Positions 46,371 to 54,047 of a stretch of 64,000 bases of DNA are shown one piece after another (position 1 is the first letter of the stretch; each line of letters begins with the position of its first letter). Position numbers and translations under genes: made by a program. The notes under the pieces were generated by a model. That model did not search any database. It was not told where the DNA came from and worked only from the letters and a program-made list of their open reading frames with translations. The stretch is from Flavobacterium pokkalii (lineage in GTDB: Bacteria; Bacteroidota; Bacteroidia; Flavobacteriales; Flavobacteriaceae), in the NCBI RefSeq assembly GCF_014596575.1, contig NZ_NASZ01000006.1, positions 87,198 through 151,197 on the forward strand. The letters run 5' to 3'.

Positions 46371-46763
46371 TTAGAATGGTAAATCGTCTCCAGTATCCTG
46401 ATTTGGAGTTTTAGTTTTCTGATCGTTGGTGATTGTCTGAGCGTTTTCTGTTTTCTTACCGCCTCCATGCAATTTGATAGTTGAGGTATGGAAATTCAAA
46501 CTTGCTCTTAATTCTCCGTTATTAGCTTTCCACGGTCTTGTGCTAACCCTGCCTGTAAGCTCTACCAAAGTACCTTTGGTCAGTATCCTTACTACGTTTG
46601 GGCTTATCCAGTAAGAGCAGTCGAAATAGGTGGTTTGCTCTCTACGTTCGCCTTGTTTGTTGCGATAGCTGTCGTTAGTAGCTACTGAAAAGTTCATTAC
46701 TTGTTTTTCCTGTGACGTTGTGCGTACCTCTGCATCCCTTGTCAGTCTTCCGATGATGTTCAT
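46371..46763 (-). CDS. ssb: Single-stranded DNA-binding protein
   Basis: A 130-residue SSB. The OB-fold begins MNIIGRLTRDAEVRTTSQEKQVMNFSVATNDSYRNKQGERREQTTYFDCSYW and the C-terminus ends in the acidic tip DDLPF that recruits partner proteins. It is shorter than chromosomal SSB and would coat the transferred strand in the recipient. It leads the ssb-DUF932-PRTRC operon; the long inverted repeat at 46892-47092 lies 130 bp upstream. The interval also holds a 32-codon basic ORF (46769-46867, minus) of doubtful reality. Confidence 0.9.
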   Translation of the reverse strand: MNIIGRLTRDAEVRTTSQEKQVMNFSVATNDSYRNKQGERREQTTYFDCSYWISPNVVRILTKGTLVELTGRVSTRPWKANNGELRASLNFHTSTIKLHGGGKKTENAQTITNDQKTKTPNQDTGDDLPF

Positions 46764-46891
46764 AATCTTTACTTTTTAGAGTTAAATTTTATTTTATTTA
46801 TTCGGCAATGAGAGGAGGAGCTGTTTCGTTTCACTCTATTACCATTTCTAATGCTTTTGTTTTCCATTATTGACATTTTTTTTATTCGTCT

Positions 46892-47092
46892 AAAGAGCCG
46901 GAGTATGCTTTGTTTCGTTTCAGGAGCATAAAAGGTTAGTGTTTAGCAGGAGCAAGGTTTTGTCAAACAAATACGACCCGAATGGGTGGAGATTTTTTGG
47001 CTAACCCGTAGGGCAAGACCTTGTTCCTGCGTTAAGAACACTAGAATACCTTTGCTCTTGAAATGGTACAAAACAGCATACAGGCTCTTGAA
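46892..47092. repeat. Large imperfect inverted repeat upstream of ssb
   Basis: Arms of roughly 74 and 80 nt (46892-46965 and 47013-47092) align as reverse complements with small indels: GAGCC/GGCTC, TATGCT, AGGAGC against GCTCTT, AAAGG against CCTTT, TAGTGTT/AACACTA, GCAGGA-CAAGG against CCTTG-TCCTGC. The 47-nt loop has its own CCCGAATGGG hairpin. The full structure is longer than a terminator or operator. It may fold in single-stranded DNA during transfer and serve as an entry promoter or priming site for the ssb operon. From 47093 to 47320 the DNA is AT-rich without genes. Confidence 0.65.
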
Positions 47093-47320
47093 TTAAAAAA
47101 GCAGTGGAAGTGATTAAAAAGGCATTGAGTAAATAACTCTAATAATTAGAAAAATTCATCAATATGGCAAAATCTCTAAATTGATTTTAAGATTTTTTTT
47201 AAAGCTTTTACTGATAGAGTTATTGATTAATAATAATAAGATATAGTTACATCACAAATTGTTGGTGATGATGTTGTTGGTGTAGTTAAATAGTTATATA
47301 TTTGTTCATTAATTTTAAGT

Positions 47321-47338
47321 GTTCACGTTTTCGTGAAC
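47321..47338. promoter_or_regulatory. Palindromic operator before the AbiE pair
   Basis: GTTCACG (47321-47327) and CGTGAAC (47332-47338) are exact inverted copies around TTTT, 20 bp before the AbiEi start, with loose GTTCA/TGAAC half sites on both sides. AbiEi antitoxins bind inverted repeats in their own promoter, so this is a likely autoregulatory site. Confidence 0.55.
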
Positions 47339-47358
47339 ATCGATATAAAGTGAACAGG

Positions 47359-48360
47359 ATGAACGAGCAGTACATTATACAGAACGCAATCCATAATCTT
47401 CAGAAAGATGAGATACAGGCTGAATGGAGAGAAGTAACTAATGATGGTTTCATTGATGGAAAGCTGACGCTTCATATAAAGTGTCAGCCTACAGTTGTAT
47501 TAAATGTAGAAGTTAAAAAAGAACTACGTGGAATGCATCTTACTATTATGGAGGACAAGGCACATAGTGAAGCACCATTTATGATAGTTGCTGATCGTAT
47601 ATTTCCTAAGGTTAAACAGGAGTTAAAAGAGAGGCAAATCAATTACTTGGAGGCAAGCGGAAATATGTTTCTACTGATGGATGGTCTTTACATTAATATT
47701 GACGGTAGGAAAAATGAGGTTACTACAACTATTAGCGGCAACCGTGCCTTTACAAAGACTGGACTACAGGTCATATTCCAGTTTCTAATTGAAGAAGACT
47801 GGGTAAATCGGCCATATCGTGAAATAGCGCAACGCACAGGTACAGGTTTGGGTAATATTAATAATATATTCAATGGGCTAGCAAAGGAAGGTTATCTATT
47901 GCAATTAACAAAGAATGAGCAGGAATTAGAAAATAAAAAGCAACTGTTGGAAAAATGGATTCTGGAGTATGAGAAACGCCTTAAGCCCACATTAAATATT
48001 GGTACATTCAGGTTTTTGAAGGAAGAAGATTTTTACAATTGGAAAGCAATAACTCTTAAAAACCAAAAAACATATTGGGGAGGTGAACCCGCTGGGGCAA
48101 TTTATACAAATTACCTACGTCCAGAAGAGTTGACAATTTATACTGAAGAAGAGTGGAATGATTTGATTAGGAACTATAGATTGGTTCCGGATCCGCAAGG
48201 TAATGTCAAGGTATTTAAGAAATTCTGGAAGCATGATACAGTAAGCGAAAATGCAGTGCATCCACTTTTGGCATATACCGATTTAATAAATAAGGGAGAT
48301 AGAAGATGTACAGAAACAGCGCAAAGAATATACGATGAGTACTTACAAGATAAGTTTTAA
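47359..48360 (+). CDS. AbiEi-family antitoxin / transcriptional regulator
   Basis: A 333-residue protein from ATG 47359, behind ACAGG (a TTG 57 bp upstream is in frame but falls in the operator). The central winged helix is NRPYREIAQRTGTGLGNINNIFNGLAKEGYLLQL; the N-terminal half is an alpha/beta domain (IMEDKAHSEAPFMIVADRIFPKVKQELKERQINYLEASGN) as in the Bacteroidota type IV AbiEi family. The antitoxin represses its promoter and opposes the nucleotidyltransferase toxin without binding it. Its end overlaps the toxin gene by 26 bp. Confidence 0.8.
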   Translation: MNEQYIIQNAIHNLQKDEIQAEWREVTNDGFIDGKLTLHIKCQPTVVLNVEVKKELRGMHLTIMEDKAHSEAPFMIVADRIFPKVKQELKERQINYLEASGNMFLLMDGLYINIDGRKNEVTTTISGNRAFTKTGLQVIFQFLIEEDWVNRPYREIAQRTGTGLGNINNIFNGLAKEGYLLQLTKNEQELENKKQLLEKWILEYEKRLKPTLNIGTFRFLKEEDFYNWKAITLKNQKTYWGGEPAGAIYTNYLRPEELTIYTEEEWNDLIRNYRLVPDPQGNVKVFKKFWKHDTVSENAVHPLLAYTDLINKGDRRCTETAQRIYDEYLQDKF

Positions 48361-49186
48361 GCAATTAAGGCAGGAAGCAAAACTTTCAGAAATGCTTACT
48401 GCACTAGAGAGGGGGTTAAAAAAGTTTAATATAGATTTCTATCTCGTAGGAGCAGTGGCGCGAGATGTCTGGATGTCCGCAATACATGATATTCCGCCTA
48501 GCCGTATTACAGGAGATATTGATTTTGCTATTTTCATTAATGACAAAGGAATTTATGAAGCATTAAAAAAGTATCTGATAGAGAAGGAAGGATTTCATTC
48601 CTATAAAGGGAATGCTTTTGTATTGGTCTGGAAAGGTTTTGTTCAAGTTGATTTGTTGCCCTTTGGCGAGATAGAAGGTAAAGGATCGCATGTGACGGTT
48701 GAAGGTACTGGCCTTACGGATGTAAGCGTTCCTGGTTTTAAGGAAATATACGATGCCGGACTTCCGGAAGCTGAACTGGAAGGAAAACACCATTTTAAAT
48801 TCTGTACACTTCCAGGAATAGTATTATTAAAGTTGATGGCTTATGAGGACCGCCCAGAAATACGTCGGGACGATATCAAAGACATCAGTAAGATTTTAAA
48901 ACACTTTTTTGATATGTATGCTGAAGAGATTTATGCAAACCATCTGGATTTATTTGGTCAAGGTCAAGAGCTAGATATGCTGGCTGCACGTGTTATGGGG
49001 CGAGATATGGCAAAAATAGCAAGATTGAATGAAGAGTTGTTTGTCAGGATTTCTGCACTGCTGGATAAGAATACAGTGAGTCTGGCCACTAGTGAAATAT
49101 CAAAAATCATGGCTGAATTTTTTGAAAAGACGGTTCAGTACGGTATGGATTTGCTCATTGAGATTAAGGCAGGATTTCTGGAGTAA
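48335..49186 (+). CDS. AbiEii/MNT-type nucleotidyltransferase toxin
   Basis: A 283-residue polymerase-beta-like nucleotidyltransferase. FYLVGAVARDVW gives the G-[SA]-x-x-R-D motif and RITGDIDFAIF the DxD metal site; VQVDLLPFG holds the third acidic residue. C-terminal helices follow. In AbiE type IV systems the toxin inhibits growth, probably by modifying tRNA, unless countered by AbiEi. Translationally coupled to the antitoxin. The last bases before 49186 also encode shadow frames, not listed. Confidence 0.8.
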   Translation: MSTYKISFKQLRQEAKLSEMLTALERGLKKFNIDFYLVGAVARDVWMSAIHDIPPSRITGDIDFAIFINDKGIYEALKKYLIEKEGFHSYKGNAFVLVWKGFVQVDLLPFGEIEGKGSHVTVEGTGLTDVSVPGFKEIYDAGLPEAELEGKHHFKFCTLPGIVLLKLMAYEDRPEIRRDDIKDISKILKHFFDMYAEEIYANHLDLFGQGQELDMLAARVMGRDMAKIARLNEELFVRISALLDKNTVSLATSEISKIMAEFFEKTVQYGMDLLIEIKAGFLE

Positions 49187-49200
49187 TATGCCTTTAAAAA

Positions 49201-49225
49201 AAACTCTCACCATAGATGAGAGTTT
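49201..49225 (+). terminator. Terminator after the AbiE pair
   Basis: AAACTCTCA (49201-49209) pairs with TGAGAGTTT (49217-49225), 15 bp past the toxin stop; the T-run is short. The remaining 49226-49663 shows no gene; one ATTTAGAGAT/ATCTCTAAAT inverted pair (49586-49595, 49651-49660) is present without clear meaning. Confidence 0.5.
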
Positions 49226-49663
49226 AAATACTAGCATTAAACTTCTAAACGACTTAATGGAGTTTAAAATTTTGAATAGTTTGCAATTTTGTGTTTCTCA
49301 ACGAAAGCATAAAGTTTTTTCCTTAACTGGGTTTCAGTTGTCATCCTCTTATGTTTTTTTCAATTGTAAAATTAAGTAAAATCTGTAGTTCTGTATCGTT
49401 GGATCTTTTTGCTATATAGTTCGGAAATGCGATGACAAGATTAGTAATACCCCTTATAACACCTCTGAGATCAAAATTATACTTAAGCGATATTGATGCA
49501 ACAATTAGCTTGTCATGATATAAGTTGTTTTTCAGTAATGGGTTTTATTTTGAAGGCCATGTCCGTTTGCCGGATATGTTTTTAAATTTAGAGATACCCA
49601 AGTCTGACCTGCTAACTATTGTATTTGGATACCTAGATTTTCATTTGCTAATCTCTAAATAAT

Positions 49664-49879
49664 CTAAACCATTAGAGTTTCCGAATAAACACGTTCCACA
49701 ATTTTAATTTTATGCAGTTCATTGCCAGGCGATGAATTCATATGCTTTTGCACGTCCTCATAAGCTTCTGAGTACGTTTGTCTCCATGTTCCATTCCAAT
49801 GTGAATTTTTAGAGTAGCATACAGCTCTGTAATCTCTTTTCACTTCAGTGGTCTTTTCTTTAAATTCTTCAAATTTCAT
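49664..49879 (-). CDS. Small protein of unknown function
   Basis: A 71-residue basic, Tyr/Trp-containing protein (KFEEFKEKTTEVKRDYRAVCYSKNSHWNGTWRQTYSEAYEDVQKHMNSSPGNEL). No membrane or catalytic motif. It follows the larger gene at 49883 by 3 bp on the same strand and is probably cotranscribed. Not recognised. Could be chromosomal or part of the integrated element. Confidence 0.55.
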   Translation of the reverse strand: MKFEEFKEKTTEVKRDYRAVCYSKNSHWNGTWRQTYSEAYEDVQKHMNSSPGNELHKIKIVERVYSETLMV

Positions 49880-49882
49880 GAT

Positions 49883-51226
49883 TTACAAAGTTTTAAATGT
49901 TATTGGGAAATTTAATTTTAAGCCTATAGAAGACCTGTCTCTGAACTGGTCGTCTTCATTTTTAGTTTTTTTGAAAATATCTTTCATGTTGTAATACAGT
50001 TCGATGTTAATCACATTTTGATCTTTTTCAATGTTTTTAAATCCTACCAGAACTCCCACGATATTGTCAAATTTTATTTTTTCTTCAAAGTTTGTATTAA
50101 GGCTGGGCTCAATATGGAAAGCAACCCCCTGATTAAGAGTTGGAAACCAATACAGGTTGGCATTTGCCTTAAGCAGGGACAGATTTCTTTTATATTCTCC
50201 AAGATAAACTGTTTTTGTCTCGATCAGACTTCGGGAGTTAGGCGAAGCAGAGATATCTTGCTTATCGTTCAGTGTTTTCTTAGTCAGGTCATCAAAATTA
50301 TCATTAAGCAAATAGGAAGCTCCCACTGCAAAATAACAGGTGCCTCGCGAGTTGTCTTTCAGGTTGTATATATTGTAGGAAAGGCCGAATTCAAGCTGGT
50401 TAAAATTAATCTTCTTGATTTGATCCTCATATGCGGCAGTCTGGTTAAATAAATTAAAAGCCTTGTTGTTTAGTCTGCCATAAAATGAAAGCCAGTTTAT
50501 ATTGTACGAGTGAAGTCCCAGCTTTTCAAGCCTGGCCGTATTAAATTTTACCAGCTGGTCATCAAGATTTTTGCTCTGTCTGTCAATTTCAGCCTGATTA
50601 AGGCTTTTAGATTTGTCTTCTAAAATTGCAATATCATTAGTTAATATCTTGGTCTGTATTTCGATACTATCTTTTTTAATATCCCTTCGCTTGGGATCAT
50701 CAATCAGATTTAAGTCTATTTTTGCCAGCCTGCCCAGCTTTTCTTGTTTCTGCTTAATTTCCAGGCCGGTTTTCTTTTTTGCTAAGGCTAATTCTTCTTT
50801 CGCTTTTCTTATCACAATTTTAAGGCTGTCTATAGAATATTCGTAGTTCATTCTCTTAGTTGCATCACTTTGAATTCCCTTTTCAAGATTTTTATACAGT
50901 CCTAGATTAAACTGGAGATTCAGCGTGATGTTTGAATTCACATCCTCGCCATTGACAAGAGGCACAAGTCCCTCCGTTACGCCTCCTTTCAAATTGATAT
51001 TTAAGCTGGACTCATCCTTGATCTTAATGTTTCCTGCTAAACTTGCGATTTCATCCTTGGTGCTGAATGTTGCGTAGCTTCCAAAGTTGGTATTCTGACC
51101 AGTTAAGATTTTAGTAAATTCTCGATCTAACAATCTTTTGTAAAACTCAGGATCAACAGGTTTAACCTGCGCTCGGCAAATGTTAGACAATAGAGTAAAG
51201 AGCATAAACAGAGTAATTTTTTTCAT
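49883..51226 (-). CDS. Exported, possible outer-membrane protein of unknown function
   Basis: A 447-residue protein with a signal peptide (KKITLFMLFTLLSNICRAQ). The N-terminal part has beta-rich text (SLNINLKGGVTEGLVPL; NITLNLQFNLGLYKN), a Lys/Glu-rich coiled coil lies at about 135-210, and the C-terminal half again looks like amphipathic strands ending KLNFPITFKTL with an aromatic-poor end. A barrel with a periplasmic or surface coiled coil is possible. I recognise no named family. It neighbours the AbiE pair but points the other way. Confidence 0.6.
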   Translation of the reverse strand: MKKITLFMLFTLLSNICRAQVKPVDPEFYKRLLDREFTKILTGQNTNFGSYATFSTKDEIASLAGNIKIKDESSLNINLKGGVTEGLVPLVNGEDVNSNITLNLQFNLGLYKNLEKGIQSDATKRMNYEYSIDSLKIVIRKAKEELALAKKKTGLEIKQKQEKLGRLAKIDLNLIDDPKRRDIKKDSIEIQTKILTNDIAILEDKSKSLNQAEIDRQSKNLDDQLVKFNTARLEKLGLHSYNINWLSFYGRLNNKAFNLFNQTAAYEDQIKKINFNQLEFGLSYNIYNLKDNSRGTCYFAVGASYLLNDNFDDLTKKTLNDKQDISASPNSRSLIETKTVYLGEYKRNLSLLKANANLYWFPTLNQGVAFHIEPSLNTNFEEKIKFDNIVGVLVGFKNIEKDQNVINIELYYNMKDIFKKTKNEDDQFRDRSSIGLKLNFPITFKTL

Positions 51227-51581
51227 GATAAGTTATTAAGAATTACTTTATAAAAGTAGAAAAAATAATAATGCACAATAAGTGTAAATTGTTATTTTTT
51301 AGTATGTTATTCCTTTTTTATCCAAATTATTGTTGATAGGAAAAAATTAAATTGTAAAGTATTAGAGAGTAAAGTTTATTTTGAGATTCTGTTGTATTTT
51401 AATATCAGGTTTAATATATTTGCATATATAAAAGTACATTGACTGATTGATATTAGATTCATTAAGAAAACAAAGGGCTGTAAAGTAAGTCATAATAAAT
51501 GAGACCTATTCGGCTACCCTTTTTTAAAGTACGCTTGGAAACACTAATAAAATCAACGAATTAAGGAATAGGTAGGTAATC

Positions 51582-51625
51582 CTGCCACCCCGACAAAACC
51601 TTCTTGAAATTCAAGGAGGTTTTTT
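51582..51625 (+). repeat. 44-nt direct repeat, copy 1 (tRNA 3' end plus terminator)
   Basis: The 44 bases are identical to 51960-52003. The first part, CTGCCACCCCGACA, reads like the T-arm strand and acceptor 3' strand of a tRNA with a CGGGGTG acceptor; the second part, AACCTTCTTG-loop-CAAGGAGGTT with T-run, is a terminator. Upstream of this copy no tRNA body is found. Confidence 0.75.
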
Positions 51626-51644
51626 GTTTTTAGCTAAATTCATT

Positions 51645-51890
51645 ATGTTTTACGTTTATATTTTATATTCAAAAGATACTGATAAATATTATATTGGCTA
51701 TACTTCTTTGATGTTAGAAGAAAGATTACGTCGTCATTTAACATCACATAAAGGTTTTACAGGCAGAGCAAAAGATTGGCAAATTGTTTATTTTGAATCT
51801 TACGAGTTTAAGAAAGATGCTATCATTCGTGAGCAGGAGATAAAGAATTGGAAAAGTCGATTGAAAATCATTGAATTAATTTCATCGTAG
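51645..51890 (+). CDS. GIY-YIG nuclease domain protein
   Basis: An 81-residue protein from ATG 51645 (MFYVYILYSK...; a TTG at 51624 is in frame but overlaps the repeat). The GIY-YIG core is visible: YVYILYSKDTDKYYIGYTS, the Arg in LEERLRRHLTSHKGF, and EREQEIKNWKSR-like text with the catalytic Glu in FESYEFKKDAIIREQEIK. Close relatives are abundant in Flavobacteriia. It lies exactly between two 44-nt direct repeats, so it may be the nuclease of a small repeat-flanked element, although a housekeeping YhbQ-like role is possible. Confidence 0.85.
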   Translation: MFYVYILYSKDTDKYYIGYTSLMLEERLRRHLTSHKGFTGRAKDWQIVYFESYEFKKDAIIREQEIKNWKSRLKIIELISS

Positions 51891-51892
51891 TC

Positions 51893-51973
51893 CGTTTATC
51901 GCGTCCCGATTGGAAATCGGGAAGGCCGCAGGTTCGAATTTCCGTTTTCGGAATAAACTCTGCCACCCCGACA
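51893..51973 (+). pseudogene. tRNA-like remnant
   Basis: CCCGATTGGAAATCGGG forms a five-pair anticodon arm with loop TTGGAAA, which would give anticodon GGA (Ser). GCAGGTTCGAAT follows as half of a T-arm, but about 20 bases containing TTCCG-TTTT-CGGAA interrupt the arm before TGCCACCCCGACA. A D-arm is not recognisable. It is therefore read as a broken tRNA fused to repeat copy 2, not as a functional tRNA. Confidence 0.4.
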
Positions 51974-52003
51974 AAACCTTCTTGAAATTCAAGGAGGTTT
52001 TTT
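51960..52003 (+). repeat. 44-nt direct repeat, copy 2
   Basis: Identical over 44 nt to 51582-51625, in the same orientation, 378 bp further right. It contains the same terminator hairpin, whose T-run here is seven T. It directly follows the GIY-YIG gene and the tRNA-like remnant. Confidence 0.75.
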
Positions 52004-52043
52004 TATTTGTCTATGTTGGGATAATAAAAACTGATTGCATTAG

Positions 52044-52075
52044 TTGAGTATTCCAATAATAAAAACTTATTTTTG
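52044..52075 (+). promoter_or_regulatory. Promoter of trxB
   Basis: TATTTTTG at 52068-52075 matches TAnnTTTG, with TTG at 52044-52046 at the right spacing for the -33 element. It lies 28 bp before the trxB start. Confidence 0.5.
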
Positions 52076-52103
52076 TGCAGTTCAAAAATTAAAATTAATT
52101 AAA

Positions 52104-53048
52104 ATGTCTGATACAATAGAAAAAATAAAATGCCTTATTATCGGTTCTGGTCCTGCGGGTTATACTGCTGCTATTTATGCTGCCAGAGCTAATATGAATC
52201 CAGTATTATACCAAGGAATGCAACCGGGAGGTCAATTGACTACTACTAATGAAGTGGAGAATTTTCCGGGTTATGTTGATGGTGTTACCGGTCCTGAAAT
52301 GATGATTCAGTTGCAGCAACAGGCGCAACGTTTTGGAGCTGATATTCGTGACGGATGGGCAACTAAAGTTGATTTCTCTGGAGACATTCATAAAGTATGG
52401 ATTAATGATACGATTGAATTGCACTGTGAAACTGTAATCATTTCAACAGGAGCTTCTGCAAAATATTTAGGATTACCATCTGAGCAACATTATCTACAAA
52501 TGGGAGGTGGGGTTTCTGCTTGTGCGGTTTGTGATGGATTTTTCTATAGAAATCAGGAAGTAGTAATTGTAGGAGCAGGAGATTCTGCTTGTGAAGAGGC
52601 GCACTATTTGTCTAAACTTTGTAAAAAAGTAACCATGTTGGTAAGAAGTGATAGGTTTAGAGCTTCTAAAATCATGGAAGAGCGTGTGCGTAAAACCGAA
52701 AATATCGAGATTTTAATGAATCACGATACCGTTGAAGTTATTGGTGACGGAAATGTTGTTGAGGCTATCAAAGCTAAAAACAAGACTACGGGAGAAGTTT
52801 TTGATATTCCGGCTACAGGTTTCTTTGTGGCTATTGGTCACAAACCGAATACCGATATTTTCAAAGATTATTTGACTTTAGACGAAACAGGTTATATTGT
52901 TAATACTCCGGGAACTTCTAAAACGAACGTAGAAGGTGTTTTTGTTGCCGGTGATGCTGCTGATCATGTTTATCGTCAGGCTATTACTGCTGCGGGTACA
53001 GGATGTATGGCGGCGTTAGATGCGGAGAGATATTTAGCTGCTAAGTAA
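52104..53048 (+). CDS. trxB: Thioredoxin reductase
   Basis: A 314-residue flavoprotein from ATG 52104 (an in-frame start at 52044 falls in the promoter). The FAD loop GSGPAGYTAAIYAARA, the redox pair in SACAVCDGFF, the NADPH loop VGAGDSACEEA and the C-terminal FAD motif GVFVAGDAADHVYRQAITAAGTGC are all complete. It reduces thioredoxin with NADPH in the cytoplasm. Chromosomal housekeeping gene marking the right flank of the island. Ends before a bidirectional terminator. Confidence 0.97.
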   Translation: MSDTIEKIKCLIIGSGPAGYTAAIYAARANMNPVLYQGMQPGGQLTTTNEVENFPGYVDGVTGPEMMIQLQQQAQRFGADIRDGWATKVDFSGDIHKVWINDTIELHCETVIISTGASAKYLGLPSEQHYLQMGGGVSACAVCDGFFYRNQEVVIVGAGDSACEEAHYLSKLCKKVTMLVRSDRFRASKIMEERVRKTENIEILMNHDTVEVIGDGNVVEAIKAKNKTTGEVFDIPATGFFVAIGHKPNTDIFKDYLTLDETGYIVNTPGTSKTNVEGVFVAGDAADHVYRQAITAAGTGCMAALDAERYLAAK

Positions 53049-53073
53049 GCTGAAAAATAAAATTGTTATTACT

Positions 53074-53110
53074 AAAAAAGGCTGTTTCGTGATTTGAAAC
53101 AGCCTTTTTT
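53074..53110. terminator. Bidirectional terminator between trxB and the DUF2807 gene
   Basis: AAAAAAGGCTGTTTC (53074-53088) pairs perfectly with GAAACAGCCTTTTTT (53096-53110). It serves trxB on the plus strand and the convergent DUF2807 gene on the minus strand. Confidence 0.9.
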
Positions 53111-53126
53111 GTTTGTTGTTTATAGC

Positions 53127-53954
53127 TTATTTTTTGGACAATTTAGCTTTGTCGATGAATTTATTCATTTCGATTTTTGCATCTCCATATAATTCGGTTT
53201 CCGATTTTTCAGTGGCAGAAATTACGATGTCCTTTTTCGCATTTACGCTGTTTTTACTTTGTCCTTCGGCGATTAATTCGATACTTTTTATTTCTAATTT
53301 ACTGGCATCAAGCTCTGAATTATTTTCTAAACGAATCAAACTGTTATTGGCTTCTCCTTCAATTTTAGCCTTGGCTTTTTGATACATATCTAAAGCTAAA
53401 TCGGTTGTTGTGACTAAGGATTTTAGTTCGGCTGATTTTGAAAGTTCCATTTTGGTGTTGCTGCTTTTTAGATTCAATTCAATTTTAGAATCTCCGTCAG
53501 CTTGTAAAGCGAAATTTTTCACATTGGCATTCATTAAAACTTTAGAATCGTCGAAAGTTTTTAAGGTGAAATTTTCACCAAGGACTTCCTGGATGGCACT
53601 TATAGCTGCATCATTTTTGGAAATTACAGTGTTTAATTCTGCTGTATAAGTAATTTTTACTTTGAGTGCTTTGCTTTTTACTACACGTTTGGAAGTTGAA
53701 ATATGTAAGGTGTTGTCGGTCACGTCAATATCGATGATATCGATAAGGTTGTCGTCGGCTTCAATTTTAACCTCCGGAAATTCACCTCTTTCTAAGGAAG
53801 CTTCGATATTATCTTCAATTTCGATAGCACTGAAATTTTTGATGTTTCTTTGTTTGGAAGTCACAATTTTCGAACCGCTTATTTTGTCTTTTTTTTGCGC
53901 CAACAGTATTGTTGTAGATAAAAAAGCTACAAGTAGAATACTTATTTTTTTCAT
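53127..53954 (-). CDS. Head GIN domain (DUF2807) exported protein
   Basis: A 275-residue protein with signal peptide (KKISILLVAFLSTTILLAQ) and the DUF2807 fold: SGSKIVTSKQRNIKNFSAIEIEDNIEASLERGEFPEVKIEADDNLIDIIDIDVTDNTL, then short repeated beta-helix turns. These proteins are frequent in Bacteroidota near PspC genes; their role is unknown, perhaps adhesin-like or envelope-associated. First of two related genes here, apparently a duplicate of the neighbour at 54048. Confidence 0.85.
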   Translation of the reverse strand: MKKISILLVAFLSTTILLAQKKDKISGSKIVTSKQRNIKNFSAIEIEDNIEASLERGEFPEVKIEADDNLIDIIDIDVTDNTLHISTSKRVVKSKALKVKITYTAELNTVISKNDAAISAIQEVLGENFTLKTFDDSKVLMNANVKNFALQADGDSKIELNLKSSNTKMELSKSAELKSLVTTTDLALDMYQKAKAKIEGEANNSLIRLENNSELDASKLEIKSIELIAEGQSKNSVNAKKDIVISATEKSETELYGDAKIEMNKFIDKAKLSKK

Positions 53955-54047
53955 ATTTAATTAATGTCTTTTAGGTTATTTACAAATATAAAGAAATCGC
54001 TTACTATATAAGTGAGCGATTTCTGTTTTTTTTAAGTATATTTTTCT

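Noticed and set aside
46769..46867. 32-codon basic ORF on the minus strand directly upstream of ssb.
   Set aside because: It begins with ATG and is Lys/Arg-rich, but it has no clear ribosome-binding site and lies in a presumed leader; chance is a sufficient explanation.
49586..49660. 10-bp inverted pair ATTTAGAGAT/ATCTCTAAAT, possible ends of a small element.
   Set aside because: Only 55 bp lie between them, no target duplication or transposase is visible, and such pairs arise easily in AT-rich DNA.
51504..51573. ACCTATTC/GAATAGGT inverted pair, perhaps a tRNA or att structure before the GIY-YIG repeat.
   Set aside because: No tRNA arms could be fitted and eight bases of pairing over 54 bases is weak.
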